A stretch of DNA of 64,000 nt, taken from assembly GCA_934617425.1 (NCBI GenBank), contig CAKTUD010000006.1, positions 35,805 to 99,804 of the forward strand. Reading direction: 5' to 3'. This document shows, in pieces, positions 24,140 through 34,700 of the stretch. The stretch is from an uncultured Eggerthellaceae bacterium (lineage in GTDB: Bacteria; Actinomycetota; Coriobacteriia; Coriobacteriales; Eggerthellaceae). Positions within the stretch are counted from its first letter, which is position 1. The number at the start of each line of letters is the position of its first letter. The notes under the pieces were generated by a model. It ran no database searches and had not been told where the DNA came from. It worked only from the letters and a program-made list of their open reading frames with translations. The position numbers were made by a program, and so were the translations under genes.

Positions 24140-27100
24140 ATGGATATCGACGTCGATGTTATCGCAAGTGCAAAGCCGATGGCCTATCTGGGTTTGGATA
24201 TCGGTTCCACTACAACCAAAGCCGTGGTGGTGGACGCTCGCACGCGTGCGGTGATTTACTCGACCTATCGTCGTCATCATGCCCATCAGGCAGAAAGTTT
24301 AAAACCTATTCTGGATGAGATCGCTTGCCGCTTTCCCAACTACGCGTTTTGCGCGGCTTTGAGCGGGTCGGGTGGCAAGGCCATTGCCGACTATCTGGGC
24401 ATTCCCTATGTTCAGGAGGTAGTTGCCAATTCCATTGCGGTGCAGGCCGATTATCCGCAGGCGCGGTGCGCGATCGAGCTTGGCGGGCAAGACGCCAAGA
24501 TGATCTTTTTCGAAAGCGATGCCGCAACGGGCAGGCTAAATGTTGCCGACATGCGCATGAACGGCAGCTGCGCCGGTGGCACGGGTGCTTTTATCGACGA
24601 GATCGCCTCGCTTTTAAAGGTACCGGTCGAAGAACTTAACGCATTTGCCCAGCGAGGCGAAACGGTATACAGCATTTCCGGCCGATGCGGCGTGTACGCG
24701 AAAACCGATATCCAACCGTTGCTCAACCAGGGCGCACGCAAAGAGGATATTGCGCTTTCCATTTTCCATGCCATTGCGAAACAGACTCTTGGCGGGCTTG
24801 CTCAGGGGCTTGACGTTTGCCCTCCGGTCATCTTTGAGGGCGGTCCGCTTACCTTTAACCCGTGTTTGATCGAGGTGTTTGCAAAGCGGCTGAATTTGTC
24901 CGACGATCAGATCATCGTGCCCGAAAATCCCGAGACCATCGTGGCCCTTGGTGCGGCGCTGGCGCTTGACGGATTGCTTGCGGATGCGCGTCGTCAAGTT
25001 GATTTGTCTCAGCTGGTCGCTGGCCTTGATGGTGCGGCCGCAGCGCTTGCTTTGCAGGCTACTAAGGGCGTGCCGTACTTTAAGAGCGACGAGGATTATC
25101 GCGTCTTCAAGCAGCGTCATGCTCTACCCGAAATCGTCCATGCTAAACCCCGCGCGGGCGAGACGGTGCGTGCCTATCTTGGCATCGATTCGGGCTCGAC
25201 CACTACAAAATTCGTTCTGCTCGGTGAAGACGAGCAGCTTATCGATGCGTTTTATGCATCCAACGAAGGCGAGCCGCTCGATATCGCGGTTAGCGCCTTG
25301 GTGTCGCTCGCCGATCGCTTCGAGGCGGCGGGCGCAAAGCTTGAAATCTTGGGTTTGGGTACCACCGGGTACGGCGAGTCATTGTTCGCGAAGGCATTCC
25401 ACGCTGATGCCCATATGGTCGAGACCGTTGCGCACGAGGCGGCAGCGGCCAAGTATGTCCCCGATGTCTCGTTTATCTTGGACATCGGCGGGCAGGACAT
25501 GAAGGCCATCTGGGTGGATAACGGCGTGGTGACTGATATCCTGGTAAACGAGGCATGTTCTTCGGGCTGCGGGTCGTTTTTGGAGAGCTTCGCGAAGTCG
25601 TTGGGGATTCCGGCAACCGAGATCGCCCAGGCGGCGTTTCGCTCGCAGAATCCGGCGGTGCTCGGCAGCCGTTGCACGGTGTTCATGAATTCTAGCGTGG
25701 TTACCGAGCAGAAAAACGGCAAAACACCTGACGACATCATGGCGGGTTTGTGCCGTTCGATCATTGAGAACGTGTTCACCAAGGTCATCCGCATCTCCAA
25801 CGTCGACAAGCTTGGGCAGAAAATCGTGGTGCAGGGCGGCACGTTCCAAAACGACGCCGTTTTGGCGGCATTCGAGCAATACGTGGGCAAACCGGTGGTT
25901 CGTGCGCCGTATCCCGGCCTTATGGGGGCCATCGGCGCGGCTTTGCTGACGAAGCGCCGCATCGAGGCGCGAACATCGTCTTTCGTCGGCTTTAAAGCGC
26001 TGCGCTCTTTTGCCTACAAGCAGCAATCGAATGCCGTGTGCCCGTTTTGCAGCAACGCGTGCAGCCGCACCGTCATCACGTTCCCCGATGGTACGACGTC
26101 GGTTACGGGAAATCGCTGCGAGCGCGGTCAGGTTGTGGGAGATGCCCATGATGCAGCGGTGCGCAAAGCGCTGCGCGAGGCTACCGCATCGGCGCACGAG
26201 GTGCCCGACCTTTTTGCGGTTAGGGAAAAGCTCTTGTTCCAAAACTATCCTATCGAGCAGTTGCTGCCCGAAAACGGTACGGTGGTGGGAATTCCCCGCG
26301 TGCTTGCATATTGGGATCGCGCGCCGTTTTGGACCACGTTCTTGCGCTCTTTGGGCTTCGACGTCTGTCTTTCCGACAAAAGCACGCGCGAGATGTACGA
26401 AAACGGCCTTTCTGCGGTGACAAGCGATACGGTATGTTTTCCGGCAAAGCTTGTGCACGGTCATATCCGCGATCTTGTCGCGAAGGACATCGACCGCATA
26501 TTCATGCCGGTGGTTACCACGGTGCAGTCGGAAAATCGCGCGAAGACCAGCGAATCTATGTGCGCGGTGGTGAAGGGTTATTCGCTAGTTGTTCAGAATT
26601 CCGATAACCCGGCCGAACGCTTCGGCGTGCCTTTCGACAATCCACTGTTTCACTGGTATACGACCGAGGATCGCTTGCGTCAGCTAAGCGAATACATGCA
26701 AAAGGCTTTCGGCATCGCGCCCGATATAACCGCCAAAGCGATCGGCTTGGGGCAGGCGGCGATGGATTCCTTTCATGAGCAACTGCTCAAGGCTGGGCGC
26801 GCGGCAATCGATGTGGCAAAGGCGAATGGCAGCTACGCTGTGGTGCTAGGATCGCGTCCTTACCACAACGATCCGCTGGTAAACCATGACATTCCCAAGA
26901 TGTTCGCGTCGCAGGGCATCGCCGTTTTGCCGCCCGATGCCGTGCCCGGGGCAAACGATGTCGATCTGTCCAATAGCCGCATCGACATCGTGAACAATTT
27001 CCATGCGCGTATGCTCGGCGCTGCGGTTTTGGCTGCGCAGAGCGATTGCCTGGAGTTTGTGCAGCTGGTGAGCTTTGGCTGCGGGCACGATGCTTATCTT

Positions 27101-29089
27101 TCCGACGAAATCGTGCGTATGATGCATGAAGTGGGCGGCAAAACCCCGCTTGTGCTGAAGGTGGACGAAAGCGACGCTGCAGGGCCGCTGCGCATTCGCG
27201 TGCGCTCGTTCATCGAGACGGTGAACATGCGTTACGCTGCCGGCGCTGCACATGGCGAGATCCATGCGCTGCCCGATCCGTATCCGCAAAAATTCACGCG
27301 GGCCGATCGTCGTCGTCGCGTGGTGCTCGTTCCCAACACCTCGCATGCTTTTTCGCGCATGATGGCGGCGGTCTTCGCGCGACAAGGTCTCGAAACCGTG
27401 GCATTGCCGATCGGGCGTGAAGAAGCGATTCGCTTGGGTAAGAAATACGTTCATAACGACATATGCTTTCCTGCGCAGATAGTGATAGGCGAGGCCTTGG
27501 CCGAGCTCGAAACCGGCAAATACGACGATTGCGATGTTGCCGTGGGCACGGGCAAGTATGTGGGCGATTGCCGTCTTACGCACTATGCGGCTCTGCTGCG
27601 CAAGGCGCTTGATGACGCCGGCTACAAAGACGTGGCCATCATCACCAATGACGATGTCGACGCGCATGATATGCAGCCAGGTTGGAAGATGAACATCGGC
27701 AGCGCAATCACGTGCGCCATGGTTTTGCCCATGATCGACGTACTCGAAGAGCTGCTTCGCAAGATGCGACCCTATGAAATCGTCCCAGGCGCTGCGAATA
27801 TGGCGTTCGAACAGGGCATGGACGAGCTTATCGGCGGTATCGAGTGTGGCGGCGTGCGCGGTGCCAAGGCTGGTTTCAAACGGGCGATCGAAATCATGAA
27901 CAAGGTGGAATACGATCGCTCGAACCCACGTCCGAGGGTGCTTATCGTGGGGGAGTATCTGCTCAATTTCCATCCAGGTGCTAACCACGACATCGAGGAT
28001 TATCTTGAGCAGAACGGCTTCGAAGTGATCGAGGCGCGTATGACCGATGTCATACGCAAGACATATTTTTACAAAGACGCCCAGGTGCGCGAGTATCACG
28101 TGAATTTCCCGCTTTCCGAGAAAGCGTGGTATCGCGTTGCCAATGGCGTGTTCGATCTTGCTCATGATGTGACCGACCGCATCGCCAAAGCTCATCCGCT
28201 CTACCATCCCGCCGCGCGCATGAGCGATATCGTGAAAGCATCCGACCCCATAATCCATCATACGTTCGATGCGGGCGAAGGCGTGCTCATCCCGGCAGAG
28301 ATAATCCATCATGCCGAGGAGGGATGCCGTGCGTTCGTCATCTTGCAGCCGTTTGGATGCCTTCCCAATCACGTGGTGGGGCGCGGCATCGCCAAGCGTC
28401 TGAAGGCGATGTATCCCGATGCGCAGATCTTGCCCCTCGATTACGATCCCGATGTCAGCTTTGCAAACGTCGAGAACCGTTTGCAGATGTTGATCATGGG
28501 TGCAAAGGATAGCGTTGACGCGCCGGCGGATACCGCCGAAGCGTCGGTGGCCGATCTTGTTGAGCAGCTTGTTGCTTGTGCTGCCTCGGTTGCCGCCATT
28601 GCCCGTGAGATGAACGAGATGGCCGATGCTGCCGAACGCGAATTCGAGAGGGCACCGCAAGTTTCCGAGCGCCTGATATGGGGCGTGTCTCATGGCGGCG
28701 AAATCGCCGAGCGTCTGAGGCGTTTGGAACAGCGCGCCGACGAGGTGGTTCGTCGCACGGGCGACATTGCCGATCGCGCACGCGAATTCTCCGAACGCGG
28801 CAGCAACCAGTTGTCCAAGTATCTAAACGACGCCGCCGAGCATATGCACGAGCTTGCCGCTACGGCTTTCGGCAAGATGAGCGGTTGCGCTGTTGCCGCC
28901 GCTGGTCGTTTTGAGACGGCGGCAACCATGGTGGAGGAAGAAACGCTTGACGGCCCGGCTGCGGCTCAGCTTGTCGATGAGGCGCATTTGCAGGTGAGCG
29001 AGCTGTCGGATGAGGTTCGCGCCATGCTCCGCGAAGCAGATGACATACTGCGCCGCGTCGGCGAAATGGAAAAGTTAACATCGGATTAA
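24140..29089 (+). CDS. Fused 2-hydroxyacyl-CoA dehydratase activase-type protein, 1649 aa
   Basis: Four parts in one chain. Residues about 12-290: first BadF/BcrD-type ATPase domain (LGLDIGSTTTK, CAGGTGAF, GRCGVYAKTD). About 345-610: second such domain (LGIDSGSTTTK, CSSGCGSF, SRCTVFMNSS). About 640-880: DUF2229-type domain starting with CPFCSNACSR. About 880-1450: region like the dehydratase subunits (GSRPYHNDPLVNHDIP, SFGCGHDAYLSDE, a strand of Cys/Pro/Gly motifs such as NDICFPAQ). The last 195 residues are an Ala/Glu/Arg-rich coiled-coil extension not normal for the family. Activases use ATP to push a low-potential electron into radical dehydratases; the role of these giant fusions is not established. 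ATG 24140 is preferred over TTG 24134. Confidence 0.85.
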   Translation: MDIDVDVIASAKPMAYLGLDIGSTTTKAVVVDARTRAVIYSTYRRHHAHQAESLKPILDEIACRFPNYAFCAALSGSGGKAIADYLGIPYVQEVVANSIAVQADYPQARCAIELGGQDAKMIFFESDAATGRLNVADMRMNGSCAGGTGAFIDEIASLLKVPVEELNAFAQRGETVYSISGRCGVYAKTDIQPLLNQGARKEDIALSIFHAIAKQTLGGLAQGLDVCPPVIFEGGPLTFNPCLIEVFAKRLNLSDDQIIVPENPETIVALGAALALDGLLADARRQVDLSQLVAGLDGAAAALALQATKGVPYFKSDEDYRVFKQRHALPEIVHAKPRAGETVRAYLGIDSGSTTTKFVLLGEDEQLIDAFYASNEGEPLDIAVSALVSLADRFEAAGAKLEILGLGTTGYGESLFAKAFHADAHMVETVAHEAAAAKYVPDVSFILDIGGQDMKAIWVDNGVVTDILVNEACSSGCGSFLESFAKSLGIPATEIAQAAFRSQNPAVLGSRCTVFMNSSVVTEQKNGKTPDDIMAGLCRSIIENVFTKVIRISNVDKLGQKIVVQGGTFQNDAVLAAFEQYVGKPVVRAPYPGLMGAIGAALLTKRRIEARTSSFVGFKALRSFAYKQQSNAVCPFCSNACSRTVITFPDGTTSVTGNRCERGQVVGDAHDAAVRKALREATASAHEVPDLFAVREKLLFQNYPIEQLLPENGTVVGIPRVLAYWDRAPFWTTFLRSLGFDVCLSDKSTREMYENGLSAVTSDTVCFPAKLVHGHIRDLVAKDIDRIFMPVVTTVQSENRAKTSESMCAVVKGYSLVVQNSDNPAERFGVPFDNPLFHWYTTEDRLRQLSEYMQKAFGIAPDITAKAIGLGQAAMDSFHEQLLKAGRAAIDVAKANGSYAVVLGSRPYHNDPLVNHDIPKMFASQGIAVLPPDAVPGANDVDLSNSRIDIVNNFHARMLGAAVLAAQSDCLEFVQLVSFGCGHDAYLSDEIVRMMHEVGGKTPLVLKVDESDAAGPLRIRVRSFIETVNMRYAAGAAHGEIHALPDPYPQKFTRADRRRRVVLVPNTSHAFSRMMAAVFARQGLETVALPIGREEAIRLGKKYVHNDICFPAQIVIGEALAELETGKYDDCDVAVGTGKYVGDCRLTHYAALLRKALDDAGYKDVAIITNDDVDAHDMQPGWKMNIGSAITCAMVLPMIDVLEELLRKMRPYEIVPGAANMAFEQGMDELIGGIECGGVRGAKAGFKRAIEIMNKVEYDRSNPRPRVLIVGEYLLNFHPGANHDIEDYLEQNGFEVIEARMTDVIRKTYFYKDAQVREYHVNFPLSEKAWYRVANGVFDLAHDVTDRIAKAHPLYHPAARMSDIVKASDPIIHHTFDAGEGVLIPAEIIHHAEEGCRAFVILQPFGCLPNHVVGRGIAKRLKAMYPDAQILPLDYDPDVSFANVENRLQMLIMGAKDSVDAPADTAEASVADLVEQLVACAASVAAIAREMNEMADAAEREFERAPQVSERLIWGVSHGGEIAERLRRLEQRADEVVRRTGDIADRAREFSERGSNQLSKYLNDAAEHMHELAATAFGKMSGCAVAAAGRFETAATMVEEETLDGPAAAQLVDEAHLQVSELSDEVRAMLREADDILRRVGEMEKLTSD

Positions 29090-29222
29090 GAAGAACGAAC
29101 GCTTCTGTTAATTGCTTCTCCTTCTTGTCACAATTGGTGACGTTCGAGGCGGACGGGGCAACCCGCCTGCGACATGGGTGCCGCGATACGTCGAGGGCAC
29201 CAAGACCGAAGGAGAATCCAAT

Positions 29223-30557
29223 ATGTCCTATGTAGACGACGTCCTTGCTGACGTCAAGGAGAAGAACGCCGATCAACCGGAGTTCATCCAGGCTGTCACC
29301 GAGGTTCTCGAATCGCTTCGCACGGTTGTCGAGGCTGATCCTCGCTATGAGCAGAACGCTATTCTTGAGCGCATGGTCGAGCCTGAGCGTGCGATTATCT
29401 TCCGTGTTCCCTGGGTGGACGATGCCGGCAAGATTCACGTGAATCGCGGCTATCGCGTTCAGTTCAATAGCGCTATCGGACCCTACAAGGGCGGTTTGCG
29501 CTTCCATCCTTCGGTTAACCTTTCGATCATCAAATTCTTGGGCTTCGAGCAGGTTTTCAAAAACAGCCTCACCACGCTTCCCATGGGCGGCGGCAAGGGC
29601 GGTTCTGACTTCGATCCCAAGGGCAAGTCCGACCGCGAGGTCATGGCGTTTTGCCAGTCGTTCATGACCGAGTTGTATCGCCACATCGGCGCTGATACCG
29701 ATGTTCCCGCAGGAGACATCGGCGTGGGCGCTCGCGAGGTGGGCTATCTGTTTGGCCAGTACAAGCGCATTCGCGATTGCTACGAGGGTGTGCTTACCGG
29801 CAAGGGCCTTTCGTTTGGCGGGTCGCTCGCGCGCACTGAGGCCACGGGCTACGGCGCGGTTTATCTCACCGCCGAGTATCTCAAGAGCGTGAAGGGCGAG
29901 ACGCTCGAGGGCAAGACCGTCGTCGTTTCCGGCGCAGGCAACGTTGCCACTTATGCCATCGAGAAGCTTGCGCAGCTTGGTGCCAAGGCGGTTACGTGCT
30001 CCGATTCCACGGGTTGGGTTTACGATCCCGAGGGCATCGATGTCGCTGCGCTGAAGGACATCAAAGAAGTGAAGCGCGCTCGTCTTTCTGAGTACACCAA
30101 GTATCGTCCCGATGCGGAATACCACGAAGGACGCGGTGTGTGGCAGGTCAAGTGCGATATCGCCATGCCGTGCGCTACCCAAAACGAGCTTTTGCTCGAC
30201 GACGCCAAGCAACTTGTTGCCAACGGCTGCAAGATCGTCACTGAGGGCGCGAACATGCCCACTACGCTCGATGCGACTAAATACCTGCAGGAAAACGGCG
30301 TTACGTTCTTCCCGGGCAAGGCTTCCAACGCTGGCGGTGTTGCCACCAGCGGTCTTGAGATGACGCAAAATTCCGAGCGCATGTCGTGGACTTTCGCCGA
30401 GGTCGATGCGAAGCTCGAAGGTATCATGCAGGGCATCTTCCATGCTGCCGATGACGCTGCGCGCGAGGCCGGCATGGAGGGCAACTATGTTGCAGGCGCC
30501 AATATCGCCGGCTTCAAGAAGGTTGCCGAGGCCATGATCGCGCAGGGCGTTTGCTAA
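29223..30557 (+). CDS. gdhA: Glutamate dehydrogenase, hexameric, 444 aa
   Basis: Class I glutamate dehydrogenase (glutamate to 2-oxoglutarate plus ammonium, reversible). Key features: PYKGGLRFHP and MGGGKGGSDFDPKGKS with the catalytic and substrate-binding lysines, DVPAGDIGVGAREVG, and the nucleotide-binding GAGNVA. The length is that of the 50-kDa hexameric enzymes, mostly NADP-dependent, though cofactor is not decided by sequence here. ATG 29223 has AAGGAGA 8 nt ahead. The 133-nt leader contains GTCAC-AATTG-GTGAC, a small inverted repeat. A terminator follows the gene. Confidence 0.96.
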   Translation: MSYVDDVLADVKEKNADQPEFIQAVTEVLESLRTVVEADPRYEQNAILERMVEPERAIIFRVPWVDDAGKIHVNRGYRVQFNSAIGPYKGGLRFHPSVNLSIIKFLGFEQVFKNSLTTLPMGGGKGGSDFDPKGKSDREVMAFCQSFMTELYRHIGADTDVPAGDIGVGAREVGYLFGQYKRIRDCYEGVLTGKGLSFGGSLARTEATGYGAVYLTAEYLKSVKGETLEGKTVVVSGAGNVATYAIEKLAQLGAKAVTCSDSTGWVYDPEGIDVAALKDIKEVKRARLSEYTKYRPDAEYHEGRGVWQVKCDIAMPCATQNELLLDDAKQLVANGCKIVTEGANMPTTLDATKYLQENGVTFFPGKASNAGGVATSGLEMTQNSERMSWTFAEVDAKLEGIMQGIFHAADDAAREAGMEGNYVAGANIAGFKKVAEAMIAQGVC

Positions 30558-30585
30558 TCGCAAAAAAAATAAACCTCTTTGTTCA

Positions 30586-30614
30586 GGGCACCTTTCGGGG
30601 TGCCCATTTTTTTT
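30586..30614 (+). terminator. Terminator of gdhA
   Basis: Stem GGGCACC (30586-30592) / GGTGCCC (30599-30605), loop TTTCGG, then a run of eight T (30607-30614). Confidence 0.95.
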
Positions 30615-30617
30615 GGA

Positions 30618-30761
30618 GGAGCTTTCAATTGGGATTTTGAGGACAACATGGTTTTGGCAGCTGCAAAACGCGCTGATGTCGATTATCTGGTCACGAACGA
30701 TAAGGCGCTTATCGTCAAAGCCCAAGAAGCTTTTCGTAGATTTTCTCGTCTGCCTCGCTGA
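30618..30761 (+). pseudogene. PIN-domain (VapC-like) C-terminal remnant
   Basis: About 47 codons directly after the gdhA terminator read AFNWDFEDNMVLAAAKR then DYLVTNDKALI, matching the C-terminal core of PIN ribonucleases: the acidic D-x-x-D/E-D metal site followed by a conserved V-T-N/R-D strand. There is no start codon in a sensible place, no N-terminal half and no antitoxin gene, and the end overlaps the minus-strand macrodomain gene by 47 nt. I read it as the stump of a lost toxin gene. Confidence 0.55.
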
Positions 30762-31530
30762 AGACATTGAAAATGACGGTTATCGGTGTGTCGGGGTGGT
30801 CGGTAAGCCACGTGTACACGGTCGCGATGGCGATTTTTGCAGCAGCTTCTTGCGGAAAGCCGAAGACGCCGGTTGATATGCAGCAGAAGGCCAAAGATCG
30901 CATATCGTGCGCACGGGCTGCATCAAGACAGTTTTTATAGCAGGAAGCAAGCTGCTGTTCGTGCTGTCTGGTGGGGTGTCCGTTTGCTATGGGGCCGACG
31001 GTGTGTACAATGTATTTGCTCGGCAAGTTGAAGGCGTCGGTTACTTTGGCGGTGCCCGTGGGTTCGGCGTGCCCTTGCGCCTGCATGAGGTTGTTGCAGG
31101 TTATCCGCAGCTGCACGCCGGCGTAAGTATGTATGGCGTTGTCGATGCAGTAGTGTCCCGGAACCCAACAACCGAGCATCTGCGCATTGGCGGCGTTCAC
31201 GATGCCGTCGGCGGCAAGCGTGGTTATGTCGCCGCGCCAAAAGCGAATGCGCGCATCGATGGGAGTGGTGCGGGTTTCGCCTACTGCGGTTACGCCCGCC
31301 TTAGCGATGAGGTTTCGCAGCAGCTTGTCTTGCGCGGAGAGAAACTCTTGGCTCGCCGGTTCTGGTTGTCGCGTGTTAACGAGCGCGCGAAACAGATTCC
31401 AAAGTTGTTCGTCGGCAAGTTTGTTTTCGCTGTCGCGTTGTTTGAGGACCGCCGCCTGGTCGTCTTCGTCGCGCTCTTCGAACAGGTGGGATACAAGCCA
31501 TATGAGCTCGTCGTGATGCTTGTCGGCCAT
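30715..31530 (-). CDS. Zinc-type macrodomain protein-ADP-ribose hydrolase, 271 aa
   Basis: An N-terminal helical part (about 1-75) precedes a macrodomain (about 95-271). The ADP-ribose site is visible: GDITTLAADGIVNAAN, then MLGCWVPGHYCIDNAIH with the His/Cys set typical of zinc-containing macrodomains, GTAKVTDAFNLPSKYIVHTVGP, and STGVFGFP. This class removes ADP-ribose from proteins and in staphylococci and streptococci pairs with a SirTM ADP-ribosyltransferase and lipoyl-carrier genes. None of those partners is nearby here. ATG 31530 has AAAGGGG ahead. Confidence 0.85.
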   Translation of the reverse strand: MADKHHDELIWLVSHLFEERDEDDQAAVLKQRDSENKLADEQLWNLFRALVNTRQPEPASQEFLSAQDKLLRNLIAKAGVTAVGETRTTPIDARIRFWRGDITTLAADGIVNAANAQMLGCWVPGHYCIDNAIHTYAGVQLRITCNNLMQAQGHAEPTGTAKVTDAFNLPSKYIVHTVGPIANGHPTRQHEQQLASCYKNCLDAARAHDMRSLAFCCISTGVFGFPQEAAAKIAIATVYTWLTDHPDTPITVIFNVFSEADEKIYEKLLGL

Positions 31531-31702
31531 ACGATTCCCCTTTCGCGAAATCGTCAAGATGCTGTTGGTAAGATTCTAGCCTTTTTAAGAGTGGCCGCGT
31601 CTGCGCGCCCGCATAGGTTACTTGCAGGTTATCATGGGTGCGGGCGGAAACGCCCTATTCGTGTTTATGCAAAACGCCGCGCCGCCGCGTAAGGGGATAC
31701 AG

Positions 31703-34700
31703 GTGCTAATCGATTCGCTGATTTATTCATTTGAGAAAACAGGTTGCCTCGACGCTTTTTGGGGCAAGCTCGACGCTGGTGAAGATGCTGTTTTGGGTGT
31801 CGCTTCTTCTGCGCGGCCGTTTATGGTCGCTGCGCGTTTCGCCCATAAGCCACAGCCGACCTTGGTCGTTGTGGCGGGCGAGGACGCGGCGGTTTCCTTT
31901 GCGCGCAATGTTGCGGCCTATTTGGGCGAAGATTGCGTGCTGCGCTTTCCCGAGCGTGAGGATTATCCGTTCGGTGCTCAACCGCAAACAGCGAAAAAAG
32001 CTGCTGCCCGGGCTAAGATGGTTGCAAGGCGCATGGAAGCCGCCTATGCGTTGTCTGTTGGTCGCGACGTGGTTGTTGTCGCAAGCGCTCGTGCGATGCT
32101 TCGCATGATGCCGCCCGCAAGTGAAAACGTCGCCGTGCCGTTGGTTCTTAAAACCGGCGTCGAGGCTGGCGAAGCCGAGGGGGCGTCGCAGCGCGAAATC
32201 GAATCCTTTGAGGATGTGGCGCGCGCGCTCGTCGAGATGGGCTACGTCAATGCAGGCGAGCTCGATGGGCCGGGGACTTTCTCTGTCACGGGTGGCGTTA
32301 TCGACGTCTTTCCGGGAAATCTGGTCTTTCCCGTGCGCATCGATTTTTTTGGCGACGAGGTTGACGAGATACGTCGTATCGTTCCCTCCACCGGGCAAAC
32401 CATCTCGACCCTTGATAAGGTGGAAATATGTCCCGCGCGTGAATTCTCGTGTTCGAATACGATGAAGGCGCGTGCTGTTTCGAAGATCGAGCGCCCGGCG
32501 CGCGCTAATCCCGCCTTGCGGGGGCTGCTCGAGCAGCTCGAAGGCGGCATGAACTTCGACGGTGCAGACGCTCTTTTGCCGTATCTGTACGACAGAACCG
32601 TGACATTAGGGGATTATGCACGCGAAAACGTGCTTGCGTGCTTGGTCGAACCCCGTTCGCTCGTGGATGACGCCATGCATGCCTATGACGAGATCGAGGC
32701 GCGCGCAAAGGGATCGAACATCGCTCTCGAAGGGCTTTACGCTGCTCCTGCGGCACTCGATTTCGGCGGTGAGACGCGTGCCACGTATTTGTCGATCATG
32801 CGCGTCGGTGGCGCCCTAGATGAGGATTTGCCGGTCAAGCGCGTTGAGGTGGCGGGGCATCCCGACAAGCTTTACGGCCGATTGCGCCAGCTCATAGACG
32901 ACAACTACACGGTGGTTTTCTCGGCTCCCGGTTATCGCGCCCGCGAAGACATGAAGCTCGCTTTTGTTGAGCAGGGGCTTCCTATTCAGGAGAGGTTAGA
33001 CGCCGAGGACGCTTCCGTGGAAGCGTCCGACAGCGTCCGAATCGAAAGAAAGCGCAGCGCCGAGGACGCTTCCGTGGAAGCGTCCGACAGCGTCCGATTG
33101 CCAAAAGCCGCCGCTCCCGCTTCCCCGCAGGCGAAGTCTGCGACGACGGCTCTTGCCCGCGAGGCTTGCGCGCGCGTCTCCGACGAAGAAGAACTCGCCG
33201 AGCTTCGTAAGCGTCGTCTTCGTCGTGGCGTTGTGAACGTGGTCGATGTCGATATCCCGCTGGGAATGATCATCCCCAAAGCACGTCTGGCCATGATCAG
33301 TCTTTCCGATACGCAAGGCGCCCAAGCGCATCGTGCGCATCGCCATGTGGATATAACCGAGATCACCTTCCCTTATAAACCGGGCGATTATGTCGTCCAT
33401 GCTGCCCATGGTGTCGCTTACTTTGCCGGTTTGGTGCGTCGCGAGATCGATGGCACCGCGCGCGATTATCTCGAGCTCGATTACGATGGCGACGACAAGC
33501 TGTTCGTGCCGGTCGAGCAACTCGATCGCGTTACGCGCTACGTCGGCCCCGAGGGCTCGAGCCCGCGTCTTACGCGCCTTAACACGTCCGACTGGTCGCG
33601 TGCGCTTTCCAAGGCGCGCAAGGCAACCAAAAAGCTTGCGTTCGATCTCGTCGACGTGTATGCGCGCCGCGCGGCTGTGCAAGGTTTTCGTTTCAGCGCC
33701 GATACGCCTTGGCAGCATGAGATGGAAGAAGCTTTCCCCTACAAGGAAACGCCCGATCAGCTTGCTGCCATCGCCGATGTGAAGGCGGATATGCAATCGC
33801 CGAAGCCGATGGATCGTCTGGTGTGCGGCGATGTCGGCTTTGGCAAAACCGAAGTTGCTTTGCGCGCGGCTTTCAAGGCGACTCAGGATAACAAGCAGGT
33901 TATGGTGCTGTGCCCCACCACCATTTTGGCGCAGCAGCACTATGTGAACTTCAGCGAGCGCTGCGAGCCTTTCGGCGTGAAGGTGGAGGTCCTTTCCCGT
34001 TTCCGCACGCCCCAGCAGCAACGCGTCGCGCTCGAAGGTTTCGCTAGCGGCGATGTCGACATCTTGGTAGGCACGCATCGCTTGCTTTCGCGCGATGTTA
34101 ACCCGCACGATTTGGGTCTCGTCATCATCGACGAGGAGCAACGTTTCGGTGTCGGCCACAAAGAGCAGATGAAGAACCTGCGCGAATACATCGATGTGCT
34201 CACGCTTTCGGCTACGCCTATCCCGCGCACCATGCAGATGTCTCTTTCCGGGGTGCGCGACATGAGCCTTATCCTCACGCCGCCCGATGAGCGCCGTCCC
34301 GTCGAGGTGCACGTAGGCGAATGGGACCCCGATCTGGTGAGCGCCGCCATCAGGCGCGAGCTGGCGCGAAACGGACAGGTCTACTACGTAAGCAACCGCG
34401 TGCGCTCTATCGACGAAGCTGTGCGCCGCGTAAAGGAGGCTGCGGGCGAGGCGCGTGTGGGGGTTGCTCACGGCAAGATGGACAAAGATGCGCTTGAACG
34501 CACTATGGAAGACTTCGCCGCTGGTCAGCTGGATGTTTTGGTGGCAACCACCATCATCGAGTCGGGCATAGACAACCCGCACACCAACACGCTCATCATC
34601 GAAGATTCCCAGCGTTTGGGTTTGGCGCAGATGTACCAGCTCAAAGGGCGCGTGGGCCGCTCGTCCACGCAGGCTTACGCGTACTTCATGTTCCCCGACA

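Noticed and set aside
26846..28693. A 615-codon open frame antisense to the activase fusion
   Set aside because: Same codon-bias shadow; His/Arg-rich product with no domain and no ribosome site.
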